A stretch of 31,610 nt of DNA from an uncultured Eubacteriales bacterium (GTDB taxonomy: Bacteria > Bacillota > Clostridia > Oscillospirales > Oscillospiraceae): contig URGL01000025.1 in assembly GCA_900547405.1 (NCBI GenBank), positions 1-31,610 of the forward strand, written 5' to 3'. Of the stretch, positions 7,959-15,355 are shown in pieces (the stretch's first letter is position 1; each line of letters starts with the position of its first letter). The notes under the pieces were generated by a model. The model saw only the letters and a list, made by a program, of their open reading frames with translations. It did not search any database and was not told the origin of the DNA. The translations under genes and the position numbers were made by a program.

Positions 7959-9071
7959 TTATCGGTTTCGGATGGAATTGCCATCGTAGAGGATGGGCTT
8001 CAGAACGGCGGTGTAGTCTTTGTCGTCGCAGTCTCTGTTTTCAATCATCTGCATGAGCCGGAGGGCCACCTGACGGCCCATTTCGAAGCCCTGCTCCACA
8101 GAGCAGGTGACGCCCTCCTGGCGATAGGTATCCGCGGAGTAGTCAAAGCAGACCAGGGAGTAGTCCGCCGGGATCTGCTTTCCCATTCGGTCCAGGGCGT
8201 TGCGGACGTGGCGGTAGACAATGTAATTGCAGCAGACAATGGCGGTACACTTGGGCAGGCCCTTTAAAAATTTTTCAATGGAGCGGACGTAGCTGTGCTG
8301 CCGGGCCTCGTCCGAGATGCACCACTTGATATAGTGGTCCTTCATCTCCAGACCCCGCTCCTGCATGGCCTCTGCCATGCCCTGGAATTTTTCCACGCTG
8401 GCGTAGTTGTCGTAGAAGAAGATCCCGGCAATGTTTTTGTGTCCGGCATCTATGAGCCGGGCCAGCAGCTGCCGGGCGCAGTCCCGGTCGTTGATGATGA
8501 CCCGGGGGCACCGCAGATTCTTGTAAAAATTGTTATAGAAGATCACGGGAATCTTTCGGCGGTAAAGCTCCTTGTAGCAGTCCAGGTTGGGACTCAGGAT
8601 GCTGGCCTTGACGCCGTCTACAATAAAGCCCTGGAAATTCTGGTGGGCCACGGTTTCCAGACACCGGCGCTCATAGTAAAACTTGTTGTCCGTGAGGAAG
8701 ACGTGGAGGTCCACTCTGTCCGGCTCGAGGACGGAGCGAATGCCGTCAATGAGGCCGGAGTTGGCGCTGGTATCCTGGCCCTGGAGGACCAGACCGATTT
8801 TCAGGGGGGCTTTGCCGGTGTTCAGCTCCTGGGACATGACCTTTTCCCGGCGGAAATAGGTGCCGCTGCCCTTGAGCTTGTACACCACACCCTCCTGGAC
8901 CAGAACATCGATGGCCCGGCGGATGGTCTCCCGGCTGACCTGGAGCTTCCGGCACAGGGCGTTTTCGGAGGGCAGCTTCTGATTGCCGGAAAATTTATTT
9001 TCTTCAATATATACCAGCAGCCAGCGGTAGACCCGCTGGAATTTCTTTTCGGAAGGGTCCAAAGCCGTCAC
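7959..9071 (-). CDS. GntR-type regulator with LacI-like ligand-binding domain
   Basis: About 370 residues. Residues 8-75 form a GntR winged helix (LPSENALCRKLQVSRETIRRA followed by a KGSGTYF wing). From about residue 95 onward the protein resembles the LacI/periplasmic-binding sensor fold (KIGLVLQG, VDG, PVIFYNNF, FFYDNY, SLVCFDYSAD). This is the AraR-like architecture, a repressor released by a small ligand, usually a sugar or related metabolite. The start is uncertain: GTG at 9071 has its AGAGAGG only two bases away, while TTG at 9062 would have a spacing of 11. It has its own promoter and is coupled to the sulfatase maturase, so it likely regulates maturation and perhaps the transport/sulfatase genes. 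The ligand is unknown. Confidence 0.88.
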   Translation of the reverse strand: MTALDPSEKKFQRVYRWLLVYIEENKFSGNQKLPSENALCRKLQVSRETIRRAIDVLVQEGVVYKLKGSGTYFRREKVMSQELNTGKAPLKIGLVLQGQDTSANSGLIDGIRSVLEPDRVDLHVFLTDNKFYYERRCLETVAHQNFQGFIVDGVKASILSPNLDCYKELYRRKIPVIFYNNFYKNLRCPRVIINDRDCARQLLARLIDAGHKNIAGIFFYDNYASVEKFQGMAEAMQERGLEMKDHYIKWCISDEARQHSYVRSIEKFLKGLPKCTAIVCCNYIVYRHVRNALDRMGKQIPADYSLVCFDYSADTYRQEGVTCSVEQGFEMGRQVALRLMQMIENRDCDDKDYTAVLKPILYDGNSIRNR

Positions 9072-9087
9072 ATCCTCTCTGAGAATA

Positions 9088-9117
9088 AGAATAGTACCGA
9101 AACAGTGCCTTTGTCAA
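9088..9117 (-). promoter_or_regulatory. Predicted promoter of the regulator-maturase operon
   Basis: On the minus strand TTGACA (9112-9117), an 18-base spacer and TATTCT (9088-9093) place the start near 9081, leaving only about 10 bases before GTG 9071. That short leader slightly favours the downstream TTG start at 9062. Confidence 0.6.
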
Positions 9118-9123
9118 GAGAAA

Positions 9124-9154
9124 TTCCGGCCGGACCCCATAGGGCCCGGCCGAA
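9124..9154 (-). terminator. Probable terminator after the sulfatase gene
   Basis: A GC-rich hairpin (TTCGGCCGG arm near 9146-9154 and CCGGCCGGAA arm 9124-9133, with partial pairing between) lies 12 bases past the sulfatase stop. The following T-rich tract (AATTTCTCTT) is weak, so termination may be incomplete and readthrough into the regulator is possible. Confidence 0.55.
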
Positions 9155-9165
9155 GGAAAGGGGGG

Positions 9166-10524
9166 TTATCCGTCAATGATGCTGGGCCTTGCGCCCTCCG
9201 CCTCCCAGATCCATTCCAAGAGCTTCTGCCGCAGCAGCAGCTTCTGCTCCCGGTAGGCGGGATCGGCCACCAGGTTCGTCAGCTCCCAGGGGTCGCGCTC
9301 CAGGTCGTAGAGGAAGTCGTCGGCGTAGGTATCCGCTGCCGCGGCCTCGCCGCCGTTGATGCCGGGGGCATAGACGGCGTACATCCACTTGGGAGTCCGG
9401 AGGCAGCGGCCTACCCGGCTCTCGGAGATCTGAGCGAAGACCTCGTTCTTCCGGTCCGGGGTGGTGCCTTCCAGCACATCCACCAGGTTTTCACCGATCA
9501 TCCGATCGCCCACGTCCACACCGGCCAGGGCCAGCAGCGTCTTGGGGATGCTGGCGGTGCTGACCAAGTCCTTTACGACCCGGCCTCCACGGAAGGGGCC
9601 GCCGCAGATCACCAGGGGCACATGGAGACAGCCATCGTGGCAGGAGCGCTTGTAGTCGTCATAGCCGCAAAGGTGGCCGTCCCGGTTCCGGGTCTTGAAG
9701 TGAGAGCCGTGGTCCGAGGTATAGAGAAGAATGGTATTGTCGTACAGGCCCTTCTCTTTCAGCTTGGCCACCAGCTTCCCCAGATTCTCGTCCAGGGCGG
9801 CGCACTGGCCCAGGTAGTCCGGGTATTCCTCTGCCGCGTTTCCCTTCAGGACGCGCAGGTCCTCAGGCAGGACAAAATCCTTGAAACGCTCTTTGGAGCC
9901 CTTCGGGCCCTCGTAATGGTTGTGGTCGTTCTGGTGGTGGGGCTCGATTTGAGAGACGGTCATAAAGAAAGGCTTGTCTCCCGTGTAGCTGTCCAGATAG
10001 TCCAGAGCAAACTGGTTGATGCAGTCCGCACGATAGCCCTTGAAATCAATGCGGTTGTTGTTTTCATCGAAAACGTAGCCGTCGTAGCCGTGGGAGGTGA
10101 ATTCCAGTACATCCGCCGCCCGCCAATAGCCGGTGTAGCCCCCACGGAGTTCCTTGGGCACGGCGGTGACGGTGTGGTCGATGGTGGGCTTCTTTTCCAG
10201 CTCTCCGTCAGAGGCCAGGTGCCATTTGCCGATGTAGGCGGTCTCGTAGTGAGCATCCTGCTCCATGTAGCTGCCCAGGGTCTTCACATGGGAGGGAAGC
10301 ATGACGTTGTTGCGGAAGCAGCCGGTTTCCGTGGGGTATTTGCCGGTCTGGAACAGGGCCCGGCAGGGACCGCAGACAGGCTGGGGGGAGAAGGCGTTGT
10401 CAAAGCGGACACCTTCGGCGGCCAGGGCGTCCAGGTTGGGGGTGATGTCCAGGGGTTGGCCGTAGCAGCCGCAGGTGTCCCAGCGCTGCTGGTCGCTGAA
10501 ATAAAAAATCAGATTATAAGCCAT
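9166..10524 (-). CDS. Cytoplasmic Cys-type sulfatase
   Basis: A 452-residue type I sulfatase that would hydrolyse a sulfate ester to the alcohol and free sulfate. The maturation motif is C51-G-P-C-R55 (CxPxR); Cys51 is the residue converted to formylglycine. Other expected sites are the early metal-binding Asp11-Gln12 (FSDQQRWD), Lys100 and His102 (IGKWH), and Asp271-His272 (TSDHG). There is no signal peptide or membrane segment: the chain starts MAYNLIFYFSD, so the enzyme should stay in the cytoplasm. The ATG at 10524 has AGGAGG upstream, inside the 3' end of tctA, whose stop is one base away, implying translation as one operon with tctCBA. Substrate cannot be read from the sequence; a small carboxylated sulfate ester fits the transporter context. 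Confidence 0.93.
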   Translation of the reverse strand: MAYNLIFYFSDQQRWDTCGCYGQPLDITPNLDALAAEGVRFDNAFSPQPVCGPCRALFQTGKYPTETGCFRNNVMLPSHVKTLGSYMEQDAHYETAYIGKWHLASDGELEKKPTIDHTVTAVPKELRGGYTGYWRAADVLEFTSHGYDGYVFDENNNRIDFKGYRADCINQFALDYLDSYTGDKPFFMTVSQIEPHHQNDHNHYEGPKGSKERFKDFVLPEDLRVLKGNAAEEYPDYLGQCAALDENLGKLVAKLKEKGLYDNTILLYTSDHGSHFKTRNRDGHLCGYDDYKRSCHDGCLHVPLVICGGPFRGGRVVKDLVSTASIPKTLLALAGVDVGDRMIGENLVDVLEGTTPDRKNEVFAQISESRVGRCLRTPKWMYAVYAPGINGGEAAAADTYADDFLYDLERDPWELTNLVADPAYREQKLLLRQKLLEWIWEAEGARPSIIDG

Positions 10525-10525
10525 G

Positions 10526-12040
10526 TCAGGTTTCCTCCTTGTTGGGTTGGGCCTTGCTTTCGTTGACCTTGCTTCTGAGAATGCCGAAAATGACCAGGAC
10601 GATCAGGACAATGAAGATCCAGCAGAACAGGCTGCTGAAGAAGATCTTGGGGCTGCCGTCGGAAATCAGCAGCGCCCGCCGGAAATTGGTCTCGGTCATG
10701 TTGCCCAGGACCATGCCCAGCAGCACCGGCACCGCGGGAAGCTCCAGCTTCCGCAGGACCCAGGAGAGGATGCCGAAGACCAGAGCCACGCCCAGGTCAA
10801 AGTAGCTGCTGTTGACGGAGAAGGCACCGGCGAAGCAGAAGATCACAATGATGGGCGTCAGGATCTGCTGAGGGATGGATACCACCTTGGCGAAGAGCCC
10901 GGTGAGATACCGGCCCTGGAGGAACATGAAGATGTTCACCAGGATCAGGCCCAGCATAATGGCGTACATAATGGGGCCGTCGGTGGTAAACAGGGACAGG
11001 CCGGGGTTCAGTCCGTTGATCATCAGGGCAGACAGCATAATGGCGACACAGCCGTCGCCGGGGATGCCCAGGGTCAGCAGGGGGATCAGGGTGGCGCCGC
11101 AAACCGCGTTGTTGGCGCTTTCCGCCGCGGCGATGCCCTCCACGGAGCCGTGACCGAACTCCTCCGGGTGCTTGGACATATTCTTTGCGGTGTTGTAGGA
11201 GAACCAGGAGGCCTCGGAAGCGCCGGTGCCGGGGACAATGCCCACACAGGAGCCAATGATGGAGGAAACGATCACCGGCCGGAGCATCCGCTTGTATTCC
11301 TCCTTGGTGATCTTGCCGTCGTCCTTGCCGATGGTACCGGCCCGGGTGTTCAGGTGCTTATGGCTCAGCTCCGCTTTGCCGATGATCTCCACCAGGGCGA
11401 AGAGGCCGATGAGGGTCACCGCCAGATCCAGCCCCAAGTAAAGCCGGGGGATACCGAAGGTGAACCGGTCATAGCTGGTCATGGGGTCCGCGCCTACGCA
11501 GGAGATGAGAAGGCCCAGGCAGGCGGCCAGGATCCCTTTGACCAGACTCTTGCCGGAGACACCGGCGATGATGGTCATGCCGAACAGGCACACCATGAAG
11601 TATTCCGCGGTGCCCAGCATGGCGGAGACCTTCGCCACCTGGGGCCCCAGAAACAGCAGCACCAGGGCGGAGAAAATGCCGCCGAAGGTGGAGGCGTAGA
11701 GGGCAATTTTCAGCGCCGCCTTTGTCCGGCCCTGCTTGGAAAGGGGATGGCCGTCCAGCATGGTGGCCGCCGCGTGGGGAGTGCCCGGCGTGTTGATGAG
11801 GATGGCGGAGACAGAGCCGCCGTAGCCTCCGGCGCAATAGATGCCAAGAAGGAACATCATGCCGGGAATGGCGCTCATGGTATAGGTCACAGGCAAAAAG
11901 AGGATGATGCAGAGGATCACGCTGAGGCCGGGAATGGCGGCGAAGACGCAGCCGATGAATACGCCCAGGTTGATCCAGAGGATGTTCTCCAGGGTGAAGA
12001 GCAGCCCGGAGGCCGGGCCGATAAAGTCAAGCAATCCCAT
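10526..12040 (-). CDS. tctA: Tripartite tricarboxylate transporter, large membrane subunit TctA
   Basis: A 504-residue, very hydrophobic protein of the TctA family, normal in length and with about twelve membrane segments. It has the family-typical Gly/Pro-rich stretches, including IPGTPHAAATMLDGHP-like and GIVPGTGASEASWFSY motifs and the later PLLTLGIPGDG. TctA is the main permease of a secondary, cation-driven importer that takes substrate from the lipoprotein TctC. The start has GGAGG upstream (minus strand near 12048-12052). It follows tctB by 11 bases and runs into the sulfatase gene with no real gap. Tct systems usually carry carboxylic acids, so the cargo here is probably an anion with a carboxylate. 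Confidence 0.96.
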   Translation of the reverse strand: MGLLDFIGPASGLLFTLENILWINLGVFIGCVFAAIPGLSVILCIILFLPVTYTMSAIPGMMFLLGIYCAGGYGGSVSAILINTPGTPHAAATMLDGHPLSKQGRTKAALKIALYASTFGGIFSALVLLFLGPQVAKVSAMLGTAEYFMVCLFGMTIIAGVSGKSLVKGILAACLGLLISCVGADPMTSYDRFTFGIPRLYLGLDLAVTLIGLFALVEIIGKAELSHKHLNTRAGTIGKDDGKITKEEYKRMLRPVIVSSIIGSCVGIVPGTGASEASWFSYNTAKNMSKHPEEFGHGSVEGIAAAESANNAVCGATLIPLLTLGIPGDGCVAIMLSALMINGLNPGLSLFTTDGPIMYAIMLGLILVNIFMFLQGRYLTGLFAKVVSIPQQILTPIIVIFCFAGAFSVNSSYFDLGVALVFGILSWVLRKLELPAVPVLLGMVLGNMTETNFRRALLISDGSPKIFFSSLFCWIFIVLIVLVIFGILRSKVNESKAQPNKEET

Positions 12041-12051
12041 GTGTCTCCTCC

Positions 12052-12567
12052 TTAAAAATTCACGCCCAGCACAAAGCGGAACACGGCCCAGATGATGACC
12101 GCCGCCGCCAAGGTGATGGCATAGTAGCTCTTCCGCTTACAGCGGAAATAGACCAGGAAGGCCAGGGCGCAGAAGACCCCGCCGAGAACGAACAGCCCGG
12201 TGGTTTTCGCCAGCAGATAGGTGACGAAGAGGATCAGCACGATGATCAGTGCCTTCGCTTCCGTCAGCAGGTTCAGCTGCTTCATCCGCATAGGCTGATG
12301 CCGCAGGACGTTCAGCCCCTCCCGGCCTACCAGAATGGCGCTCATAGCCAGCATGACCCACACCAGCATCGTGGGGAAGGCCCGGCCGTTGACTACATCC
12401 TTTTCCGATATCTTCACCTGCTGGGGCATAGCCAGAAGCAGCACGATGCCAATGAGCAGAAACAGTATGCCGCAGACCAGATCCACCGGGTAGGACAGGT
12501 TGATCCCGGCCAGCTTCACAGCCCAGGTATCCAGCTTCTTTTCCGTGCGTTCCAGAAATTTTTTCAA
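12052..12567 (-). CDS. tctB: Tripartite tricarboxylate transporter, small membrane subunit TctB
   Basis: A 171-residue protein with four hydrophobic segments (about residues 25-46, 68-82, 105-135 and 145-165), the size and layout of TctB/DUF1468 proteins. These are poorly conserved, so position between tctC and tctA is the strongest evidence. The start codon is TTG at 12567; AAAGGAG lies eight bases upstream and no ATG or GTG is nearby, so weak initiation may add to the low stoichiometry expected of this subunit. A very stable hairpin separates it from tctC. Confidence 0.9.
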   Translation of the reverse strand: MKKFLERTEKKLDTWAVKLAGINLSYPVDLVCGILFLLIGIVLLLAMPQQVKISEKDVVNGRAFPTMLVWVMLAMSAILVGREGLNVLRHQPMRMKQLNLLTEAKALIIVLILFVTYLLAKTTGLFVLGGVFCALAFLVYFRCKRKSYYAITLAAAVIIWAVFRFVLGVNF

Positions 12568-12594
12568 AAGAATGGCTCCTTTCTCAGAGTGAAA

Positions 12595-12626
12595 AGCGGG
12601 GGGCGGGTGCTGCCCCGCCCCCCGCT
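12595..12626 (-). terminator. Intercistronic hairpin between tctC and tctB
   Basis: A GC-rich stem of 13 bp (12595-12607 with 12614-12626) closes a six-base loop on the minus strand and ends in CTTTTCAC. It lies 10 bases past the tctC stop. It looks like a leaky terminator or 3'-end stabiliser that keeps binding-protein mRNA in excess over the membrane subunits. Confidence 0.7.
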
Positions 12627-12635
12627 GGGTGCGTC

Positions 12636-13598
12636 TTAACCGGCAACGATGTCCTTATACTCGTTGACGATGCTCTTTACGTTGTCAATATGGGCCTGGA
12701 CATCGGCTTCTGTCATGGTGTCCACCTCCAGAAGCATGGTGTCATTCAGCCAATCGGCTACTTCCTTGTCTGCCAGGATGCTGTCGTACAGGCTCTTCAG
12801 CTCCGCAACCTTGGCGGCATCGGTGCCCTTCCGGGCCAGGATGAAGCAGCGGTTCCGGAAATAGGGGTAACCGGCAGCGCCTACACCCTCAACCCCGGCG
12901 AAGGGGCCAGACTGAATGGCGTCTTCGTCAAAGGCGCAGACCACGGTGACACCGCCCTGCTGGAAGGTCTCCAGGATCTGGGACTGGTGAGATACGGCGA
13001 AATTGGTCTCGCCCTTGGCCACAGCCTGGGCAGCCTCGGCGGCGGACTGGTAGGGGGTCAGCTTCAGCTGATCGCCGGCACCCATGGAGCCGAAGAGGGC
13101 AGCGGCCAGGAAGGCCTCGGAGCCGGTAGCGCCGTTGACGGCTACGGAGACGGTGTTGCCGGCTTCCACATAGGCCTTCAGGTCGGCCAGGTTCTGGATA
13201 TTCAGGTTGGAGTCGGCGGACAGGACAAAGACGGAGGAGTAGAGGTTTTCAACGAAGACAAAGTCCTCATAGCTGAACTGCAGCTTGGCGGGATCCAGGA
13301 TCTCGGTAATGGCGAAGAGACCTTCACCGGCGAAAACAAGCTCCTTGTCGTTGGCCTTGGTGCTGGCGACCCAGGTGTTGACGGTGGCGGCATCGCCCTT
13401 GATGGCTTCGGCAACCAGCGTGATCTTGTCGGAATAATCGGTGGATTTGGCGGCGGCTTTCTGGCTCACCATGGCGGCAACGCCGGAGGGGGCCCAGGGA
13501 CAGGTGACCTTCCAGCTCTCCTTTTTGGCGCTGCAGCCGGTCAGCATGGCGAAAGCCATGACGGTGGCAAGAACCAGAGATACGATCCGTTTTTTCAT
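12636..13598 (-). CDS. tctC: Tripartite tricarboxylate transporter substrate-binding lipoprotein TctC
   Basis: A 320-residue solute-binding protein. The N terminus is a lipoprotein signal (MKKR, hydrophobic core, LTGC with Cys22), so it should be tethered to the outer face of the membrane. The mature part opens KVTCPWAPSGVAAM, where TctC proteins usually have a Pro-Gly-Gly ligand loop, and later shows VAVNGATGSEAFLAAALF and LTPYQSAAEAAQAVAKGE in family positions. The altered early loop suggests a cargo other than citrate. The ATG has AAGGAGAG upstream, and a promoter with an overlapping palindrome lies at 13641-13679. It is the first gene of tctCBA-sulfatase. Confidence 0.93.
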   Translation of the reverse strand: MKKRIVSLVLATVMAFAMLTGCSAKKESWKVTCPWAPSGVAAMVSQKAAAKSTDYSDKITLVAEAIKGDAATVNTWVASTKANDKELVFAGEGLFAITEILDPAKLQFSYEDFVFVENLYSSVFVLSADSNLNIQNLADLKAYVEAGNTVSVAVNGATGSEAFLAAALFGSMGAGDQLKLTPYQSAAEAAQAVAKGETNFAVSHQSQILETFQQGGVTVVCAFDEDAIQSGPFAGVEGVGAAGYPYFRNRCFILARKGTDAAKVAELKSLYDSILADKEVADWLNDTMLLEVDTMTEADVQAHIDNVKSIVNEYKDIVAG

Positions 13599-13640
13599 TG
13601 TATTCTCTCCTTATTTTATTTTTGCGCCCCATGCGCTTTT

Positions 13641-13679
13641 GATGGCTTCATGATACCATCGGGAGGAAAATGAAGTCAA
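13641..13679 (-). promoter_or_regulatory. Predicted tctC promoter with overlapping operator-like palindrome
   Basis: TTGACT (13674-13679), an 18-base spacer and TATCAT (13650-13655) on the minus strand form the promoter. A 20-base imperfect palindrome covers the -10 (13641-13660; outer arms GATGG and CCATC exact, eight of ten positions symmetric), a place where a repressor would block RNA polymerase. Further upstream a TAGGAA-T-TTCCTA palindrome lies at 13720-13732. Which regulator binds either site is unknown. Confidence 0.55.
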
Positions 13680-13771
13680 CAAGTTTGGAAGAAAATATAG
13701 AAAAGTTGTATGGTTGTTGTAGGAATTTCCTATTTCTGTATTTGAAGAAAAAATAGAGTTTGTGCAGAGTG

Positions 13772-14674
13772 CTAATATTCAAAGGAGCCCTTTTGTGTAT
13801 TCTGCCCCAACTCCCGGCACAGGGCGATCAAGCGGACCATGCTGGCAGAGAGGTATTTTTTGGGATGGTATACGATGTTCAGGGTCCGCAGCAGGGGCTT
13901 CTGGAAGGGACGCATGACTACGGTGCCGGCTTCCGCGTCCCGCTCCGCCAGCAGCTTCGGCAGGACGGCCACGCCAAGTCCCTGGGCCACGGCTTTGATC
14001 AGGGCCTGGGTGCTGACGCTTTCCCAGGCGGGCTCTATGTGGAGCTGATGCAGGGCAAGAATGGCCTCCAGGCCGGTGCGGCCGGCGCTGCCCGGTTCCC
14101 GCATGAGCATGGGATAGGCGGCCAGCTCTTCGATGGTTACGGAATCCCTGGCTGCCAGAGGGGAATCCGGCGGCAGCACCGCCCGGAGCTCGTCCGTTAA
14201 GAAGGGAATGGCCCGGAGCTCCTTGTGAAGGGGCTGGGCCTCAATCAGGCCCAGGTCGATCCGGTTGTCCAGGATCAGCTGCTCCACCTGGCTGGCGGGG
14301 CAGACCTGAATTTCTACCTTTAGTTCCGGAAATTCCCCCTGAAACTGTTTGACAAGGCCGGGGAGCAGGACGGTGCCGATGGTGATGGTGGCACCGATGC
14401 GGACGGTGCCCACCGTATCCCAGTTGCGCATCTGGGTTTCCAGCTCGTCCATAAGGGAGACCACATGAACGGCATAGCCATAAAAGGCATTGCCGCACTC
14501 CGTGGGCACGATCCGCCGCCCCATTCGGGTAAAGAGCTCCACCCCATAGTAGTCCTCCAGCTCCTTGATGGCCAGACTCACCGAGGGCTGGGACAGGTGC
14601 AGCGCTTCCGCCGCCCGGGTGACGCTGCCCTTCTGATAGACAGCGACCAGAATTTTCATATGCCGCAGGGTCAT
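13772..14674 (-). CDS. LysR-family transcriptional regulator
   Basis: A 300-residue LysR-type protein of standard length. Residues 1-60 are the winged helix (MTLRHMKILVAV, GSVTRAAEALHLSQPSVSLAIKELE), followed by a linker helix and an inducer-binding domain from about residue 90 (VRIGATITIGTVLLPGLV). The ATG at 14674 has GGAGG eight bases upstream. It is divergent from the two chromate-transporter genes; their shared 114-bp gap holds back-to-back promoters and two T-N11-A palindromes, so it probably regulates both itself and the transporters. It also lies directly upstream of tctC on the same strand. LysR proteins of this kind respond to small anions or metabolites; the inducer here is unknown. 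Confidence 0.93.
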   Translation of the reverse strand: MTLRHMKILVAVYQKGSVTRAAEALHLSQPSVSLAIKELEDYYGVELFTRMGRRIVPTECGNAFYGYAVHVVSLMDELETQMRNWDTVGTVRIGATITIGTVLLPGLVKQFQGEFPELKVEIQVCPASQVEQLILDNRIDLGLIEAQPLHKELRAIPFLTDELRAVLPPDSPLAARDSVTIEELAAYPMLMREPGSAGRTGLEAILALHQLHIEPAWESVSTQALIKAVAQGLGVAVLPKLLAERDAEAGTVVMRPFQKPLLRTLNIVYHPKKYLSASMVRLIALCRELGQNTQKGSFEY

Positions 14675-14706
14675 GGAAATGCCTCCAATCTATAATAAAA
14701 ACAATA

Positions 14707-14739
14707 TCTATTTCATAGAATAATACTATTTTACAAATA
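14707..14739. promoter_or_regulatory. Twin LysR-type operator palindromes
   Basis: TCTAT-TTC-ATAGA (14707-14719) and TATTT-TAC-AAATA (14727-14739) are both perfect 5-3-5 palindromes of the T-N11-A form that LysR proteins bind. Their centres are 20 bases apart, two helical turns. The second covers the lysR promoter spacer and overlaps the -35 of the transporter promoter, matching the recognition-site plus activation-site plan. Confidence 0.7.
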
Positions 14740-14745
14740 TGTCAA
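14717..14745 (-). promoter_or_regulatory. Predicted lysR promoter
   Basis: On the minus strand TTGACA (14740-14745), 17 bases, TATTCT (14717-14722). The spacer contains the second palindrome, so bound LysR should repress its own gene. Confidence 0.7.
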
Positions 14746-14758
14746 TTGCTGGTACACT
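14730..14758 (+). promoter_or_regulatory. Predicted chromate-transporter promoter
   Basis: TTTACA (14730-14735), 17 bases, TACACT (14753-14758), giving a start near 14765 and a short leader. The weak -10 and the operator touching the -35 suit an activator-dependent promoter. Confidence 0.6.
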
Positions 14759-14788
14759 GGAAGAAAAAGAAATTAGGAGGCTGGGATT

Positions 14789-15355
14789 TTGAAAAACAAA
14801 AAAGAGGTACTGAGGAAGCTCTTTTTCTCCACATTGTACCTGAGCGCCTTCACCTTTGGCGGAGGCTATGTCATTGTCACGCTGATGAAGCAGAAGTTTG
14901 TGGATGAGCTCCACTGGATCGAGGAGGAGGAGATGCTGGACCTAATCGCCATTGCCCAGTCTGCCCCCGGAGCCATTGCTGTCAATGGGGCCATCGTGGT
15001 GGGCTATAAACTCTGCGGGCTGCTGGGGGCCCTGGTGGCGATTTTTGCAACCATCATTCCGCCCTTTCTCATTATTACGGTGATCTCCTTCTTCTACGAG
15101 CTGTTTCGGGATAATTTTGTGGTCAGCAGTCTGCTCTCCGGCATGCAGGCCGGTGTGGGTGCCGTCATCGCCTCCACTGTCTGGAACATGGGCGGCGGCG
15201 TGGTGAAGCAGAAGGATCCGGCCAACCTTCTGATCATGGCAGCCGCCTTTGTGGCCGCCTGTGTGTACCGGGTGAACGTGGTGTATATCATTCTCACCTG
15301 CATTGCCATCGGCATTGTCCGGACGGTCATTGCCCAGAGGAGGAACGGAAAATGA
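14789..15355 (+). CDS. Chromate transporter (CHR) family, first half-size subunit
   Basis: A 188-residue membrane protein that is one half of a ChrA-like anion transporter. The signature AFTFGGGYVIVTLM near residue 20 and AIAQSAPGAIAVNGAIVVGYK near residue 55 are the conserved CHR blocks, and four to six hydrophobic segments follow. Half-size CHR proteins occur as adjacent pairs that probably work together with opposite topology. The start codon is TTG at 14789 with TAGGAGG eight bases upstream. Known members export chromate, a sulfate analogue; the natural cargo in anaerobes is unclear. It overlaps the next gene by four bases and is divergent from lysR. Confidence 0.92.
   Translation: MKNKKEVLRKLFFSTLYLSAFTFGGGYVIVTLMKQKFVDELHWIEEEEMLDLIAIAQSAPGAIAVNGAIVVGYKLCGLLGALVAIFATIIPPFLIITVISFFYELFRDNFVVSSLLSGMQAGVGAVIASTVWNMGGGVVKQKDPANLLIMAAAFVAACVYRVNVVYIILTCIAIGIVRTVIAQRRNGK

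Noticed and set aside
13767..13775. GAGTGCTAA, a CIRCE half-site at the end of lysR
   Set aside because: The matching TTAGCACTC arm at nine-base spacing is absent, and it overlaps the lysR stop, away from any promoter; chance match.
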